From Hyphodiscus hymeniophilus (Eukaryota; Ascomycota; Leotiomycetes; Helotiales; Hyphodiscaceae): DNA of 64,000 nucleotides. The position numbers and the translations under genes are program-made. The DNA is taken from assembly GCA_016508695.1 (NCBI GenBank), contig VNKQ01000003.1:2294001-2358000 (forward strand), written 5' to 3'. The notes below the pieces were generated by a model. The model had not been told where the DNA came from and ran no database searches. It saw nothing but the letters and a program-made list of their open reading frames with translations. Shown in pieces: positions 34,448 to 46,088 of the stretch (position 1 is its first letter; the number at the start of each line of letters is the position of its first letter).

Positions 34448-35185
34448 TATGGGTAGGCGGAGATTGATATGTCGAGATCCAAGAAGAACGTTTCGAAGAA
34501 GATCAAAGTGGGTCAGATTTGGTAGTACGGAAGGGAGATTCGTGATTCGGAGGTGGATAAGAGTCGGGTTGATGGGGTCACCGCTGCTTCAACCGTCTCG
34601 AGTCAGAGACACTTCCAAATGACAGAAGAGGTAGTAAAGGAGGTTGGAAGAGGGACATGAGAGTCGAAGACGAGACAACTATTAAGAAAAGAGGGGGTGG
34701 CCAGGCACTCACAAGAAAGCCTTGCCCGAGTAAAAGCTACTTGATTTGACTTGGCGGGGTATCGTGAGCTTTCAGAAGTCGATATTCCGTGGCAAGAAGA
34801 GGCTCGTTGCGAAAGTAAAACCAGACAGAGTGTATTCAACCGTCGCAGACTTTCTCAATCACATTTCCTCTGTATTTCTGTGTTTCATTTGGCGGCAACA
34901 CTGCATTTATTCGACGTGGATCCAATGATGCTGATTCGAGGCTGCGGTTCATTGTCGATGAGCCTTGGCGCTAAGACACCCCTGTATGCACGTGATCAAC
35001 CTAGTGCATTCGCGTCAATCTGTCGCCTGCGTCGATTCTAATGGAGTTGCAAGACCATTACAAACAACAGACCACGTTACATTCATCATCAACGTCGACA
35101 TCATCGATCAGACTCCATAGGTCTGCTTCTGACGTGATAACCCATTGATCTTGCTGCCAAAGTAACTGAAGCACTGATAGCAAGA
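34448..35185. other. Divergent promoter region between UBC1 and RPT2
   Basis: 738 bp separate the two start codons. Both genes act in ubiquitin-proteasome proteolysis, so shared regulation is possible. I did not find a recognisable proteasome control element. Confidence 0.5.
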
Positions 35186-36751
35186 TGGTAAGCAGGTGTT
35201 GCTTCCAGCCTTGCGGCAAATGCTGATACTTAATTCAGGGAAATCAACAGTCTGGGCTAGGTGGAGCTGGCCAAGGAGGAGACAATAAAGATGAGAAAGA
35301 CAAGAAGGTAGGAGATTCGATGAGCTACAGATCCAGATCATTGACTTCATGATGCTGATCATCTCGCTTTGACAGAAAGATAAGCCCAAGTACGAACCAC
35401 CGCCCCGACCAACAACTCGCATCGGCCGAAAGAAGCGCAAGGCAGCTGGCCCAAGTGCATCAGCAAAGCTTCCCGCCGTATACCCTACCTCGCGATGCAA
35501 GTTAAGGTACCTCCGAATGCAGCGGATCCACGACCATCTTCTACTCGAAGAGGAATATGTTCAGAACCAAGAGGCACTCCGTAAGGCGAAGTCGGTCAAG
35601 GAGGGAGCCGCACCTGCTACAGCTGGTGGTGATTCTGATGCCTTGGATCGAAACGCTGATGAGAGAGGAAGAGTTGATGATATGCGTGGAAGTCCGATGG
35701 GTGTCGGTACGTTGGAGGAAATGATCGATGACGATCATGCGATTGTTTCCAGCACGACGGGGCCTGAGTACTATGTTTCCATCATGTCTTTCGTCGATAA
35801 AGACCTGTTGGAGCCGGGTGCGAGTGTTCTGCTCCACCACAAGTCCGTGTCCATTGTCGGCGTTTTGACCGATGATGCCGATCCCTTGGTTACGGTGATG
35901 AAGCTCGACAAAGCTCCAACTGAGTCATATGCAGATATTGGTGGCCTGGAAACGCAGATTCAAGAAGTCCGAGAGTCTGTCGAGTTGCCACTTCTACATC
36001 CCGAGTTGTATGAGGAGATGGGTATCAAGCCCCCGAAGGGTGTCATTCTTTATGGCGCTCCTGGTACCGGAAAGACTCTACTGGCAAAGGCCGTAGCAAA
36101 TCAGACCAGCGCTACGTTCCTGCGTATTGTGGGCAGTGAGTTGATTCAGAAGTACTTGGGTGATGGACCACGGCTTGTCAGACAGCTGTTCCAGGTACGT
36201 ATCATGTTGCCTCGTTTGAAAGAATAGAACTGACTTCCCTGCAGGTCGCCGCCGAGAACGCCCCTTCAATTGTGTTCATAGATGAAATCGATGCCATCGG
36301 AACCAAGCGGTACGAGTCAACATCAGGTGGAGAGAGAGAAATTCAACGAACCATGTTGGAGCTTCTCAATCAGCTGGACGGTTTCGATGACAGAGGAGAC
36401 GTGAAAGTCATTATGGCCACGAACAAAATCGAGACCCTTGATCCTGCTCTCATTCGACCTGGACGTATCGATCGCAAGATCCTCTTTGAGAATCCCGATC
36501 AGGTTACCAAGCGCAAGATCTTCACTTTACACACCAGCAAGATGTCTTTGAACGAGGACGTTGAATTGGAGGAATTCATCAACCAAAAGGACGATTTATC
36601 TGGTGCGGATATTAAGGCAATATGCTCTGAGGCTGGGTTGATGGCATTGAGAGAGCGCAGAATGAGGGTCCAGATGGCCGATTTCAGAGCTGCCCGGGAG
36701 AGAGTGCTCAAGACGAAGAGCGAGGGTGAGCCAGAGGGATTGTACTTGTAG
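35186..36751 (+). CDS. RPT2: 26S proteasome regulatory ATPase RPT2 (subunit 4)
   Basis: AAA ATPase of the 19S base, which unfolds substrates and opens the gate of the 20S core. Four exons: 35186-35188, 35239-35307, 35376-36194 and 36245-36751 (465 aa, slightly long for the family). The first coding exon is only the ATG; intron 1 (50 nt) starts right behind it, so the second residue comes from exon 2. The start MGNQQSG is a consensus N-myristoylation signal, known for Rpt2. A Lys-rich stretch, a coiled coil and the OB domain follow. The ATPase domain has GAPGTGKT (Walker A), IVFIDEIDAIG (Walker B) and the second region of homology MATNKIETLDPALIRPGRID. The C-terminus GLYL carries the HbYX motif (LYL) that docks into the 20S alpha ring. 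Confidence 0.95.
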
Positions 36752-37361
36752 GGCGGGAGAGAAGCATTCAAAGCAAGAGGATAGACAGTATAAACTTGCT
36801 ATTCCTTCTCGGCACGTGTATTCTAGAGATCATAATGCATTGCCCTAGGATGCCTTAATGTCTGTCCAACTATTTTCAATGTGGTTTTATTGCCTCCGAC
36901 GCGAGTAGCGATTGCAGCAGTCTTAAAATCGCCACCGCGGCAAGTGCTGGCCTCCTGCGTTCTCTCCGGCGAGCCCTGATCCAGTATCATCGTCTGATAT
37001 ACGTATCACGCTTGAACATGCTGCCCATCTGGGTCTGTTCATGGCTTTGTGACATTCCAATGGACTTTCCGTATAGTAACTTCAAAAAGGAGCAAAGTAG
37101 ATTAGACATTCCTGGACTATCTTATCCTTCGCTACCAACATTGATGGAGGACTGCAATACTATATCTTGAGGAGAAAAGCTGGCGACCCCACTTTGCTCC
37201 TTAAAATGGATTCTACAGAATTGCATGTGGCATTAAACCTCTACCAGAGAAATCTGGGCTGATTACACCGGTTTGATATCGCTCAGTGCTCTGCAACCTG
37301 TCTCTGCAAATTGGACTCACACAAGAACGCAAAACCGAACCTAACTAGAAGTGTATTTCCA
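36752..37361. other. Intergenic region, no gene seen
   Basis: 610 bp between the 3' ends of two convergent genes (RPT2 and the aldo-keto reductase). No coding signal was seen. Confidence 0.5.
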
Positions 37362-38315
37362 CTATGTGTTCTTGACTGCTTGGACTAAAGCCCCATTGCT
37401 TCCTTCATCCAAGCCATCCAATTTATCCATGTCGTCCTTCATCAATTCAAAATCGTAGACATCAGCATTTTCAAGGATTCGAGACGGGGTATCGCTCTTT
37501 GGAAGGGGAACCCAGTTCTTCTGCAAGCAGTATCTTATCAAAACTTGTGCAACTGACTTCCCGTGGCGCTTGCCAATCTCATTGAGGGTAGGGTCGCCTG
37601 CTTTCTTATTTCGTACCAGAGGGCTGTATGCTTCCACGATTATGCCGTTCTTGTGACAGAAATCGACAATCTCTCGTTGTTGGCAGAAAGGATGGAGCTG
37701 CAACATAAATTAGCCCCTTCCACACAGCTCTACCAGGTTAACATACCTCGATCTGGTTAACGTGGGGTGGGTAGACCTTCGCGAAGCTCTTCAGCTTCTC
37801 AATATGCCCAATACCCCAGTTACTGACCCCAATGCTCCTCGTCTTGCCAGTTTCCAGTAGCTTCTCCAAAGCTAGGTACATTTCTTTCAGCGACCCCGCA
37901 CTACCCCGCGCCTGATGTATCAAGAACAAGTCGACGTAACCGTCCTCGCCATCGATCTTGTGCACGCTATCCAGAGCCTCCTGATATGTCTTGTCCACAC
38001 TCCCCGCCGCAGACCATATCTTCGTAGTTATAAAAACGTCGGATCGCTTCAGACCTGATCGTTGAACGGCTTCTCCGACTTCCTTCTCGTTACCATACAT
38101 CCTGTTGAGCCAAGGTTAGTATGCCGACTTATTAATGGGTGACAACGTCTTTACTGCGCCGTGTCAATGTGCCGATATCCTGCCTTTAGTGCTGCCGAAC
38201 AGGACGTAACACATTGAGCCCCGCGCGACTGCCAGACTCCAAATCCGAGTCGAGGGATCTGTACAGCGGAATTGGGCAGAGTAAGCAAATCCGTGAGCGC
38301 AAGTTTAGATGCCAT
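37362..38315 (-). CDS. Aldo-keto reductase (intact)
   Basis: Cytosolic NAD(P)H-dependent oxidoreductase with a TIM barrel. Three exons (38315-38155, 38101-37747, 37697-37362) give 283 aa, typical for prokaryote-like and fungal AKR5-type enzymes. The introns are 53 nt (CATACTAACC branch site) and 49 nt. The catalytic tetrad is complete: Asp51 in HIDTAQ, Tyr56 in MYGNEKEVG, Lys81 in FITTKIW and His116 in VDLFLIHQARG. Later motifs are RSIGVSNWGIGHIEKL, NQIELHPFCQQREIVDFC and the cofactor-binding segment WVPLPKSDTPSRILENADVY. The ATG at 38313-38315 gives MASKLALTDLLTLPNS. The substrate is unknown. It is not a recent copy of the frameshifted AKR at 28931-29956: motif spacing and sequence differ strongly. 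Confidence 0.92.
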
Positions 38316-38947
38316 TGTGCAATAGTGTCAACAGAATCATTTACCGCGGGCTCAAGGAGGGTTGAAAGGATGAAGGAGCCGCATCGTTGGACAGGCTATC
38401 ATGAGGGCGTCATTCAAGGTTCGAGGACGATTCGGACTTAAGACTCGGAGAAATATCCGGGCTGCTTACAAAGTAAATTGGTGCAACTCTCGAAGCGAAC
38501 CCCTTTTATCCCCCGTATGGAGTCAACATAGGCAGATAGAGCTTTTGCTAGCTCGGGATCGTATCTCAGTGTTTTGCTGAATGATCTCGCATTTCGCCTT
38601 GGGAACTTGGTCTACTATGAGCCAAAAGCCGTTGCATGATGGAGTTGCGATGTCGAGCAAGAGTTGTTCTCTTCGAAATACCAGAGCATCCTTTTCAAGG
38701 CATGCTTAACCGACTTCAACTGATAGTGATGGAAACAGAGTTTGGCGACGAAAGGCTGCGTGACCGAAGTTGCTGAAGCGCATCCCGAAACAACCTGTCG
38801 GCGTTTCATTTTCGAGCATGGCACATCATATCGACTTTCTCACCAAACAAGTCACCGAACTCCGTCGCTATGCACACAGGTGACAGTGGCACCTTCATCC
38901 AAGTTGCTCCGCAAGAGCTACAGGTCAGAGCAAGGATATAGCTTCAA
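38316..38947. other. Intergenic region with a possible alternative start for the next gene
   Basis: Mostly promoter. At 38819 an ATG opens a short coiled-coil-like peptide, MAHHIDFLTKQVTELRRYAH, ending at a GTGACA donor. It may be a first exon of the following coiled-coil gene, but I could not splice it in frame. Confidence 0.3.
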
Positions 38948-40774
38948 ATGGAGTATATCACCAAGAATATCAATCAGCTCCGACTTCACTTCGACAATGA
39001 TTCGCTTAAGAAAATAATAGCAAATCTGAAGACCTCAGAGAGTGAGTTAGCAAGATTCGTGGTGGCAACGCTTCAGTCGAAGCAAAGAACGCCTCTCTTC
39101 AGGAGGAAGATAATGCTCTCAAACCCTACAAACAGCGCGCATCGACTTTGGCGCAGGCGACTGGACTTCGAAGATTTATTGCACCTTATTCACTGACAGA
39201 CATCTTGATTCAAAGTGAGTAAAAGTGGAGCTTCCTGAGCTTTAGATTTCAATTCACTGAGATCCTAGCTTTTCTCCAGCTTTCACATTCAAGATGCTCT
39301 TCTCACGCAAGCTTGCCCGCCTTCTACGTCAAATAAAACACCTCCTGACTTTACACATAATCTTCAACTTGCTCAAGATGAATCAACAACAACCCGCCTT
39401 CGAAACCTCTCTCCAGGCGCCGGAGCAGGTTCAAGTTGAGACTCGACTCAAAGAATTGATTCCTCAATTTAAAGAGTTTGGTGAAGAGATTAAGGCCTGC
39501 CAAGTGGCTGCGGCTGTGGAGCAGACACAGTTGAACGCTGACAAGAGGAAGGAGGAAGAACAATTGGAAAAGGCTCTCGAGGTATGCAAACTCCTCAGAA
39601 ACTATAAGAATACTTACTAATACGACTTCAGTTAATGCCGGAATTTAGCGCTAAGTTGGAAACTGGAAATGCCATGAGAGATAGTCTGACTTCGAAGTGG
39701 GAGATTCGTATCGCAGAAAGCATATCTGAGGGCGAGAAGAACTTGAAGACCATCCAGCAGCAGAGAGAGGTCGAACACACCTCCCATCGTCCAAGTTTCC
39801 AAACTGACAATATCTAGAAACCTTTACTTGAATTCTTCGCACTTCGTGATCATCTGAACATCAGCGAGCAATCGACATTCTGCAACTTCAACAATTCCGT
39901 TGACGGCCTCACCCGATATCAAGATTCGCCCGAGTCAATCGAAAAGCTTGCTCAATTGACCGAAGAGAATATACGACTGAAGCAAGAAGTTGACTCCATG
40001 CAATCGAAGTTGGAAATGGAAAAGCTTGCGCGCCGGGAAACTCTTGCGCTGGACGAATCGTTGGAAGATCATATCAGCACCGCGGAACACAATGCCCGTG
40101 CCGCAAGTCAAGCCCCAGAGAACAATGTCAGTACTTTGGAGAAGCAACTTGAGGCGGCCAAGTTGGAGCTGCGGAAGACGACTTTGGCCTTGTCGAACGC
40201 AAAAGCCGTCATCAAGGAAACCGATGATTTTGTTTTACCGTTCGTCAAAGCCCATGTTATGCGGTTCTTCGAGACCTCGAAGCGCGCTCTCATCAACGGC
40301 AATTTCACCACAGTGGAAGAAGGCACAAGTCCAGATGTCGAAATCATCAAAGCAGGAAATAGGGCCGCACACTCTGGTAATTGGAATGTTGTCTGTTTTT
40401 TATTCAAGCGAGGATTTCTCACAAAAGACTTACATGGCGCTGACGTCCAACGTCTGTTCGGATGTTCAATGACCACATTCAAAATTCCAACTAAAGGAGT
40501 TTATATTTGCGACATCCGTGCAACAATGAGAGGTGGCTGCTACTCGTGGACCAAATACACCAACAGCAAACCCATTGATGCTGTGGCTGGTAGAAACTTC
40601 AGCAAGTGCTTCAACATATACCGAGGCATACTCAAGCTAAAGAAAGGAGATGAACAGGCAGCATCTCGAGAATTTGATGATAGTCATGAGGTAGCGGCTC
40701 TAATTGTAAGTATGGAAAAAATGAGAGACGAAGTTTCGGAGCTACAGAGAAAAAGAACTCGCCTTTCGAATTGA
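38948..40774 (+). CDS. Coiled-coil protein, paralog of the gene at 44130
   Basis: Unrecognised family. The 3' half is well supported: exons ending at 39581, 39632-39769 and 39818-40774, separated by introns of 50 and 48 nt with CTAAT/CTGAC branch sites. The 5' part is less sure. It reads MEYITKNINQLRLHFDNDSL, a 35-nt intron, the segment ALKPYKQRASTLAQATGLRR, then an intron near 39219-39281 before NQQQPAFETSLQAPEQVQVE. The protein is mostly helical with heptad-like charged repeats (LTEENIRLKQEVDSMQSKLE). The C-terminal region contains DVEIIKAGNRAAHSGNWNVV and a Cys/Tyr-rich segment (GVYICDIRATMRGGCYSWTK). The GNRAAHSG block recurs in the gene at 44130-45992 (GNKAAHHG) at an equivalent place behind a similar coiled coil. 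No enzymatic motif is visible. Confidence 0.65.
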
Positions 40775-41126
40775 AAGCAACTTTCTGAACGACTTTGGCA
40801 TGATGGAAGACTGTTGGTGGTATGCTTGTTCAAGAATCCATACCTTGAAGTAAGCTAGAATATAGTTTCCGCTTACTATGAGGCATCAAAATTCAGCTTC
40901 TGGTGGTGTGACATTTTGAGGAAACGGCTTGTACTTGTAACATGAGTAGTATTGTAGATGTTCATAAGTTTCTTGTGCGCACTTGACTTAACGATGCACG
41001 TGTAAAGTTTTTTTTTATTTAGATCATGGCAACATTAATTGAAACATCGACTAACACAAAGGTGGTACAAGTACATAACCTTACTAGTCTTTCAGCCCTC
41101 TATCTCCTTCCATCCCTCGGCCTGTG

Positions 41127-42968
41127 TCATCTATCAACAAGACTAGAGGACAGGTAGAAGTCTTCCAAGCATGTCTCCACATCTTTATGCACCCAAGGTA
41201 AGCTTTTCGTCCGATCCTTGACATCATCCCATTTCGAAAGACCCTCCGCTTCGCATAATTCCCTGAAAGCCATTCGATACCAAGCAGCATCCATACCCCT
41301 CGCATGCACGCCTCCAAACAGCAGTATCCACACGTGTATCCCAACGTCGAAGTCGATGCCTGCAGGACCTTCCATCATGTTTTGCAACAGCCCTCTCAGA
41401 TCCGCAATCAAGTGAGCCTCAAACTTTGGCAGGAGGTACCAGCCATTTGGGGTAGCGATGATTGTGTGCAGGTATACTAAAGCAGCTACAAGCCAGCACC
41501 TTCGAGGACTGCTGTGGTCGTTCCCAGCAATCTTGGTGTAGATGCTGTACTCAAGTTTGACTCGAACGGGAGAGGCTTGTTTCTCGGCCGATGATGGATC
41601 GAGTGGAAGTTCAAGTGGCATATCTTTAAGCCAGCTGAAGACATCGAGGATAGGATCCTCTCGGTTTGGGTCCTCCCTTTTCTTTTGGCCAGAAGTGGCT
41701 ATGTCATTACAAACAATAGGAGTGAAATAAGTGCTCTCTGAGGGAAGGCGCAGATTACTTCTATGGTAATATTAGTTTGATCAGTTGATGCTAAAGCTAA
41801 GTACTGATGACTGAGAAAGATGCACAAGGCTTACAACGGTAACAGATGGCGAACGAGGGAGTTCATTGATGTTCCTGGAATAGCTCGACGGAGTTGGAAG
41901 AGTCTCTTGAGCCCTGCTCGGTGCACTGAGGCAACCGCCCGAGAACCGTACATCTCCTGCATGTGCAATTGGGTCAATCAAATGAACATGATCCACGACA
42001 GGACTAGAGTAATGTTCGGAACAGACTTTATTAGGGGAGCAAGGACAAACCTCTGACATAATGAGATGGCATAGCGCTCCAAGTGTCTCATTGCTTACTC
42101 GAGCCACGGGGTCATCGAGAACACTATTGATGATCTTCATTGCTTCTCCACGATAATAGTAAACATCTGCATAGTCCGAGGAGTTTTTTGCCATTCGGAT
42201 GTGAGAAGCGGCGCACTATGAGTCTCCTTAGATTTGCTGTGTTTGGTTGGATTGCTGTGATGGAAGGCTTACGTATAAGATAACATGCAAGAGAATCACA
42301 TTAGATCGAGACCACTCTATGACCGATTCCACGGCTTCAGAATACCAAGCTTTGCTTGCCTGCTCTTGATCTGCAAGGCGTTAAAAAGGGCAATCACAAG
42401 CTCTTTGCAGGGGAAACGTACAGTGAACAAGCAAAGACATGGCGCCGGGGCGGTTAAAGGGCTCATAGTATCCACTGAAGGTGTGCAACGACTGATCATA
42501 ACGCAGCCCGCTAATTGGCGCAGCGTCGAATTCTGACTTCGGGGGGTAGGAGAAGAAGAAACGCAGATCATCTGTCTGAGTGGCTTCAAACAGAACCTCT
42601 AGGGACATAGACTTTGACTTGACTTTCAACGTACTATCCTTATGTGTACCAGTCTTTGGGAAGATGATCACTTGAGGCTTGTGCGTTTTCTTAATGTCAC
42701 GGGTTTGCCGCTTCCTGTAGGTGTCTTGCTTAACATGGGAGCGAATAGATGCAAGCTGACTAGCGTTCTTCTGGCATCCAGGTCGCTGTTGGTCAACGAA
42801 TTTGAATGGCGTTATAAGATGCCCATCATTAGATACCCCTGAGTTGTACCAATTCTCCCTCGCTTTGGCACGCCGAATCCGGGAATGCTGGCCCTTTAGA
42901 GACGAGGTTGTGACCCCTTTCAAAGTTGATTGAGTCTCCGTTACCCAAGGATCTGCCGGAATATCCAT
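41127..42968 (-). CDS. Fungal-specific transcription-factor-like protein (tachykinin/DUF3468-type)
   Basis: Five exons (42968-42422, 42370-42273, 42215-42051, 41956-41835, 41760-41127) give 521 aa; the introns are 51, 57, 94 and 74 nt and all keep frame. The N-terminal part carries the family motif FKFVDQQRPGCQKNASQLAS followed by RSHVKQDTYRKRQTRD, normally seen as FVN..PG....Q...RSHV...FR+. There is no Zn2Cys6 cluster. The C-terminal two thirds resemble the helical fungal transcription-factor middle region (WYSEAVESVIEWSRSNVILL, YYYRGEAMKIINSVL, VSNETLGALCHLIMSE). In Pezizomycotina these proteins form a large lineage-expanded family with few known functions, so nuclear regulation is an inference. 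It sits between the two paralogous coiled-coil genes. Confidence 0.82.
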
Positions 42969-44129
42969 GACACTAGAAGAGTATGTCTGAACCTTGATGT
43001 GACCGTGCTGTTACCCCCTCAGAATGCAAATACATGAAGACTTGTGGAAGTTGACATGTCTTCAAAGAGGACGGGAGGTCTGCATACAACCTCGCTTCCG
43101 ACCATCCTAGGGGTGAGGTAAGCAGGTCTTTTGATTGGGTCCGACAGTGGCCGGAACAGGAAAGGTCGATTTAATGAAAGACACGGTATGGGGGAAAGTG
43201 GTGCATTGGATGTTTGCCATTGTCGACCTCTGGAAAAGCGAATTGCTAAAGCGAATACTTGGTTCTTTGAATGCAGTAGTATTCCTCAAAATCATGGATA
43301 CAAACAACAATGAAGCGAGGCCCTGCCCTCAACAAGATGTCCTGAAGACTCTCAGGGTTTGGAATCCAGCTCAAAGATCTCGGTTTGCAGAAGACACCAA
43401 GTCTGTTGCCAACGCTAATGCACATTCCCGATGGATAGCAATCCTCACAGGACGTTTTCCAATGTGCTTTCGATGGAGAACTTCCACGTGACTATCACTT
43501 GATCTATGATCTCACGTGAGAGTCATGAGCCGACGACTTCATGGCCCCGATTGGAAATATCAAAACTTAAATCATCAAGAGAGCGTCCATAATATGGAGA
43601 CCTGATACTCAAGAAGCCTGTCGAGTTGATTGTGGTTGAGTGATATGGTGAGGGTCCAAAGAATTGTCGCACAAGCTAAGACTGTGAAGTTGACGCTGTC
43701 GCTCTCGAGGCATCCACTTGTCAACGAGTAGACTTCTCACTTTCTTTTGCTCTCTTAGCTATCAAATCCATCCTCCTCATTCGCTCCCTATCCTTGACGA
43801 CTGTCTAGGCTTTAAAGCCACAGAACTGTGATCGTCTTGATGCAAACGGTCGGTGACGTCGTCATATCAGTAGTTTTCCAGTCGCGAAACCTCGTTCGGC
43901 TCTTCCCATCTACCATGATACATCATCTCAAGCCTCATTGAAATTTGAGATTTTAAGGATCCGCGTTACTATCTTTGATGATACGGCGTATTAGAGAAGC
44001 AGAACTCAATCGCCAAAACAAGAACTCACTGGTCTTGAGGCACCGGACGTTGCTTCTGCTGTCAACGTCTCGAGTGCATATACAGGAAACGGCGAGTAGC
44101 TGACTGATCAAGAATCGCAAGACAGCAGC
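42969..44129. other. Divergent intergenic region, no gene seen
   Basis: 1.16 kb between the start of the transcription-factor-like gene and the second coiled-coil gene. A 118-codon frame at 43135-43491 starts at TTG and lacks protein features. The region should hold both promoters. Confidence 0.4.
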
Positions 44130-45992
44130 ATGGAGGATTTGAACTTTGCAGAGAAGACCAAGCGGATCGAGGCTGCCGCGAAGGAAGCTTTACAGGTGAG
44201 CATACTGTCTACATCAAACCAAAGAAATTCTGAGTCCTGATTGTGAGAACAGGGGCTCGAAGAGCTTAGATTGATGATGGCTCAAGAGCCTGCGCCGCCT
44301 TCGAATGCTAAATCGCCTGCACCCACTGAGTTGCCTTGGTCTGCAGTGCCGCTGTTTCCCGTCAAAGTTAATGAGGATGCCACCCAGAAGAGCATGATGT
44401 GCCAAGATGAGAAATTACCAGAACTTGAAGTGGATCTGCAGTCAAGACGATCCAAATTCAAGCTATGGACAAAGCGAACATTCAAGCCGTTCAATAATGA
44501 TGACAAAGTGAGTAGGCTATCCCCAAGAAGCGTTCGCAATCTGACCTCAAACATCAGCTGCGCAGCCCTGGGAATAGGAGCAGCAAAGATCACCAGGAGA
44601 ACTCTGCAAAAAAAAACCCCAAAAGGTCGAATTGGAAGATACAAAGCCCATTGACTCGTCGTGCTGCGTCGAAGGAAAATCCAACACAATCGGCAGAGAT
44701 CGAGAAGCTGAAGCAGGTTCTGAAAGATCAAGAATCGCCCAAGCCACACGAAAAGCAGGATGCAGAGGATGTTGAACGCATGAGGGCTGAGATCCGACGT
44801 CTTGAGGAATATAAAGCCGCCACTGCGCGATTGACCGAAGAGAATATGGAGTCACAAGTGAAGTTCGCAGCATTGGTACAAGAGAACGAGACCCTGAAAA
44901 ATGAGCAACAACGCCTCGAACCCCTTGTTCAAGTTGGGAAAGCTGTGAGGCTTCGAGTCTACGAGACCTATGAGATGGAAACTAACCCAGAATCGAAAAG
45001 AGACTTGGTGGTTGTCAGGAATGGTAATAGTGAGTGTTCCACTTTTTTCTAAATTACTTCGCGTTTCTTCAACTCTTCAAATTGCAGACTCCCAAAGTTT
45101 CGCAAAATCCCTCAATCATCCATCTCTGCTGGAAGATTCCATCCGCCAGTGAGGCAAGCACGCTTATCGAATCCTACTTCCCACCTGTCACGCCCTAAAT
45201 GTTCATAAATGAGGTGTTTGCTGACGGCAACCAGAAGCAGCCCATCATGGGGACGTCGCTGCAGACGCCGCACTGTTTCTTTCCAAGGCAATTGATGCAG
45301 CCAGGCATGGGAAAGCCTTTGAAGCAATCTATCAAATTGGCACGCCCGAAAACTACCGCAGTCGCTATTTGCTTGACAAAGCCACAGAGCTCCTTAACTT
45401 TAGGGGTACTGTGGCACTATCAGTTCATTATCAGGACAAATCAGTGTATGACAAATTCGTTGCCTTGGAAAGAAAATGGTGGGCTTTCATCACTGGGGGA
45501 GGCATGTCAAAGTCGACTCCCAAATCAGACACAGAGATCAAGAATGCATACCAAACTCTGGAAAGACTCAGCTTGACAATATGTAATAAAGCAAGGAGTG
45601 GACGGGTGTGTGGGGCAGTTCCGAGATCTGCAAAGGAACTCGAAAAACGCAATCAGAAGGACAAGAAGCAATTGCCTACTACCGGAATCACTACCGCTAC
45701 CCTCACAGTACAGGCTGCAACTGAGGCCAAATCAATGTCTTCGCCTGATGAAGCGAAGAAGAAGAAGAAAAAGAAGAAGAAGAAGATGGGGCCGTTTGTT
45801 CAAGCAAAGCTTGTTGCGTTGGAGGACAAGGCGGCGGGAGCGGCAGGCATTGTTGAGAAACAAAAGACTCCCAAGATATCCTCTCCTGGGAAGGTCGATA
45901 TTGCGCAGCTGGGAAGAGTTGAACTTGCGGTTCCCGGCTTCTTTCCCGGCTTCTTTGGTATGATCTCCAATATTCTCGGATATAGTGGATAG
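44130..45992 (+). CDS. Coiled-coil protein, paralog of the gene at 38948
   Basis: Unrecognised family. Four exons (44130-44195, 44253-44507, 44558-45029, 45235-45992) give 516 aa in one continuous frame. Intron 3 is 205 nt and was fixed by phase: the only acceptor that keeps the downstream frame is the CAG at 45232-45234, which yields NGNKAAHHGDVAADAALFLS. The N-terminus is MEDLNFAEKTKRIEAAAKEA. A proline-rich stretch precedes a coiled coil (AEIEKLKQVLKDQESPKPHE, RLTEENMESQVKFAALVQEN). The block VRLRVYETYEMETNPESKRD, then LVVVRNGNKAAHHGD, aligns with VMRFFETSKRAL...EIIKAGNRAAHSGN of the paralog. The C-terminal third has an 11-Lys run from an (AAG)n tract and a hydrophobic end (VPGFFPGFFGMISNILGYSG). 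Function is unknown. Confidence 0.72.
45755..45786. repeat. (AAG)n-type purine microsatellite coding for poly-Lys
   Basis: A run of AAG/AAA triplets inside the second coiled-coil gene encodes 11 consecutive lysines followed by MGPF. Such tracts change length by slippage in steps of three and keep the frame. Confidence 0.9.
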
Positions 45993-46088
45993 ACTAGAAG
46001 CTCTACTGTTGTTGCTGAGATGTCACGCATGATTCATGAGCCCAATGGCTTTTAGCTCTGGCTCAGACAGTGTGGAGGTAGTCGTACA

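Noticed and set aside
43135..43491. Plus-strand frame of 118 codons
   Set aside because: TTG start and no motif; lies in a divergent promoter region.
45085..45150. A separate small exon in the second coiled-coil gene
   Set aside because: It ends in a stop and its only donor has the wrong phase for the next exon, while skipping it gives a continuous frame matching the paralog. It is kept only as an alternative splice idea.
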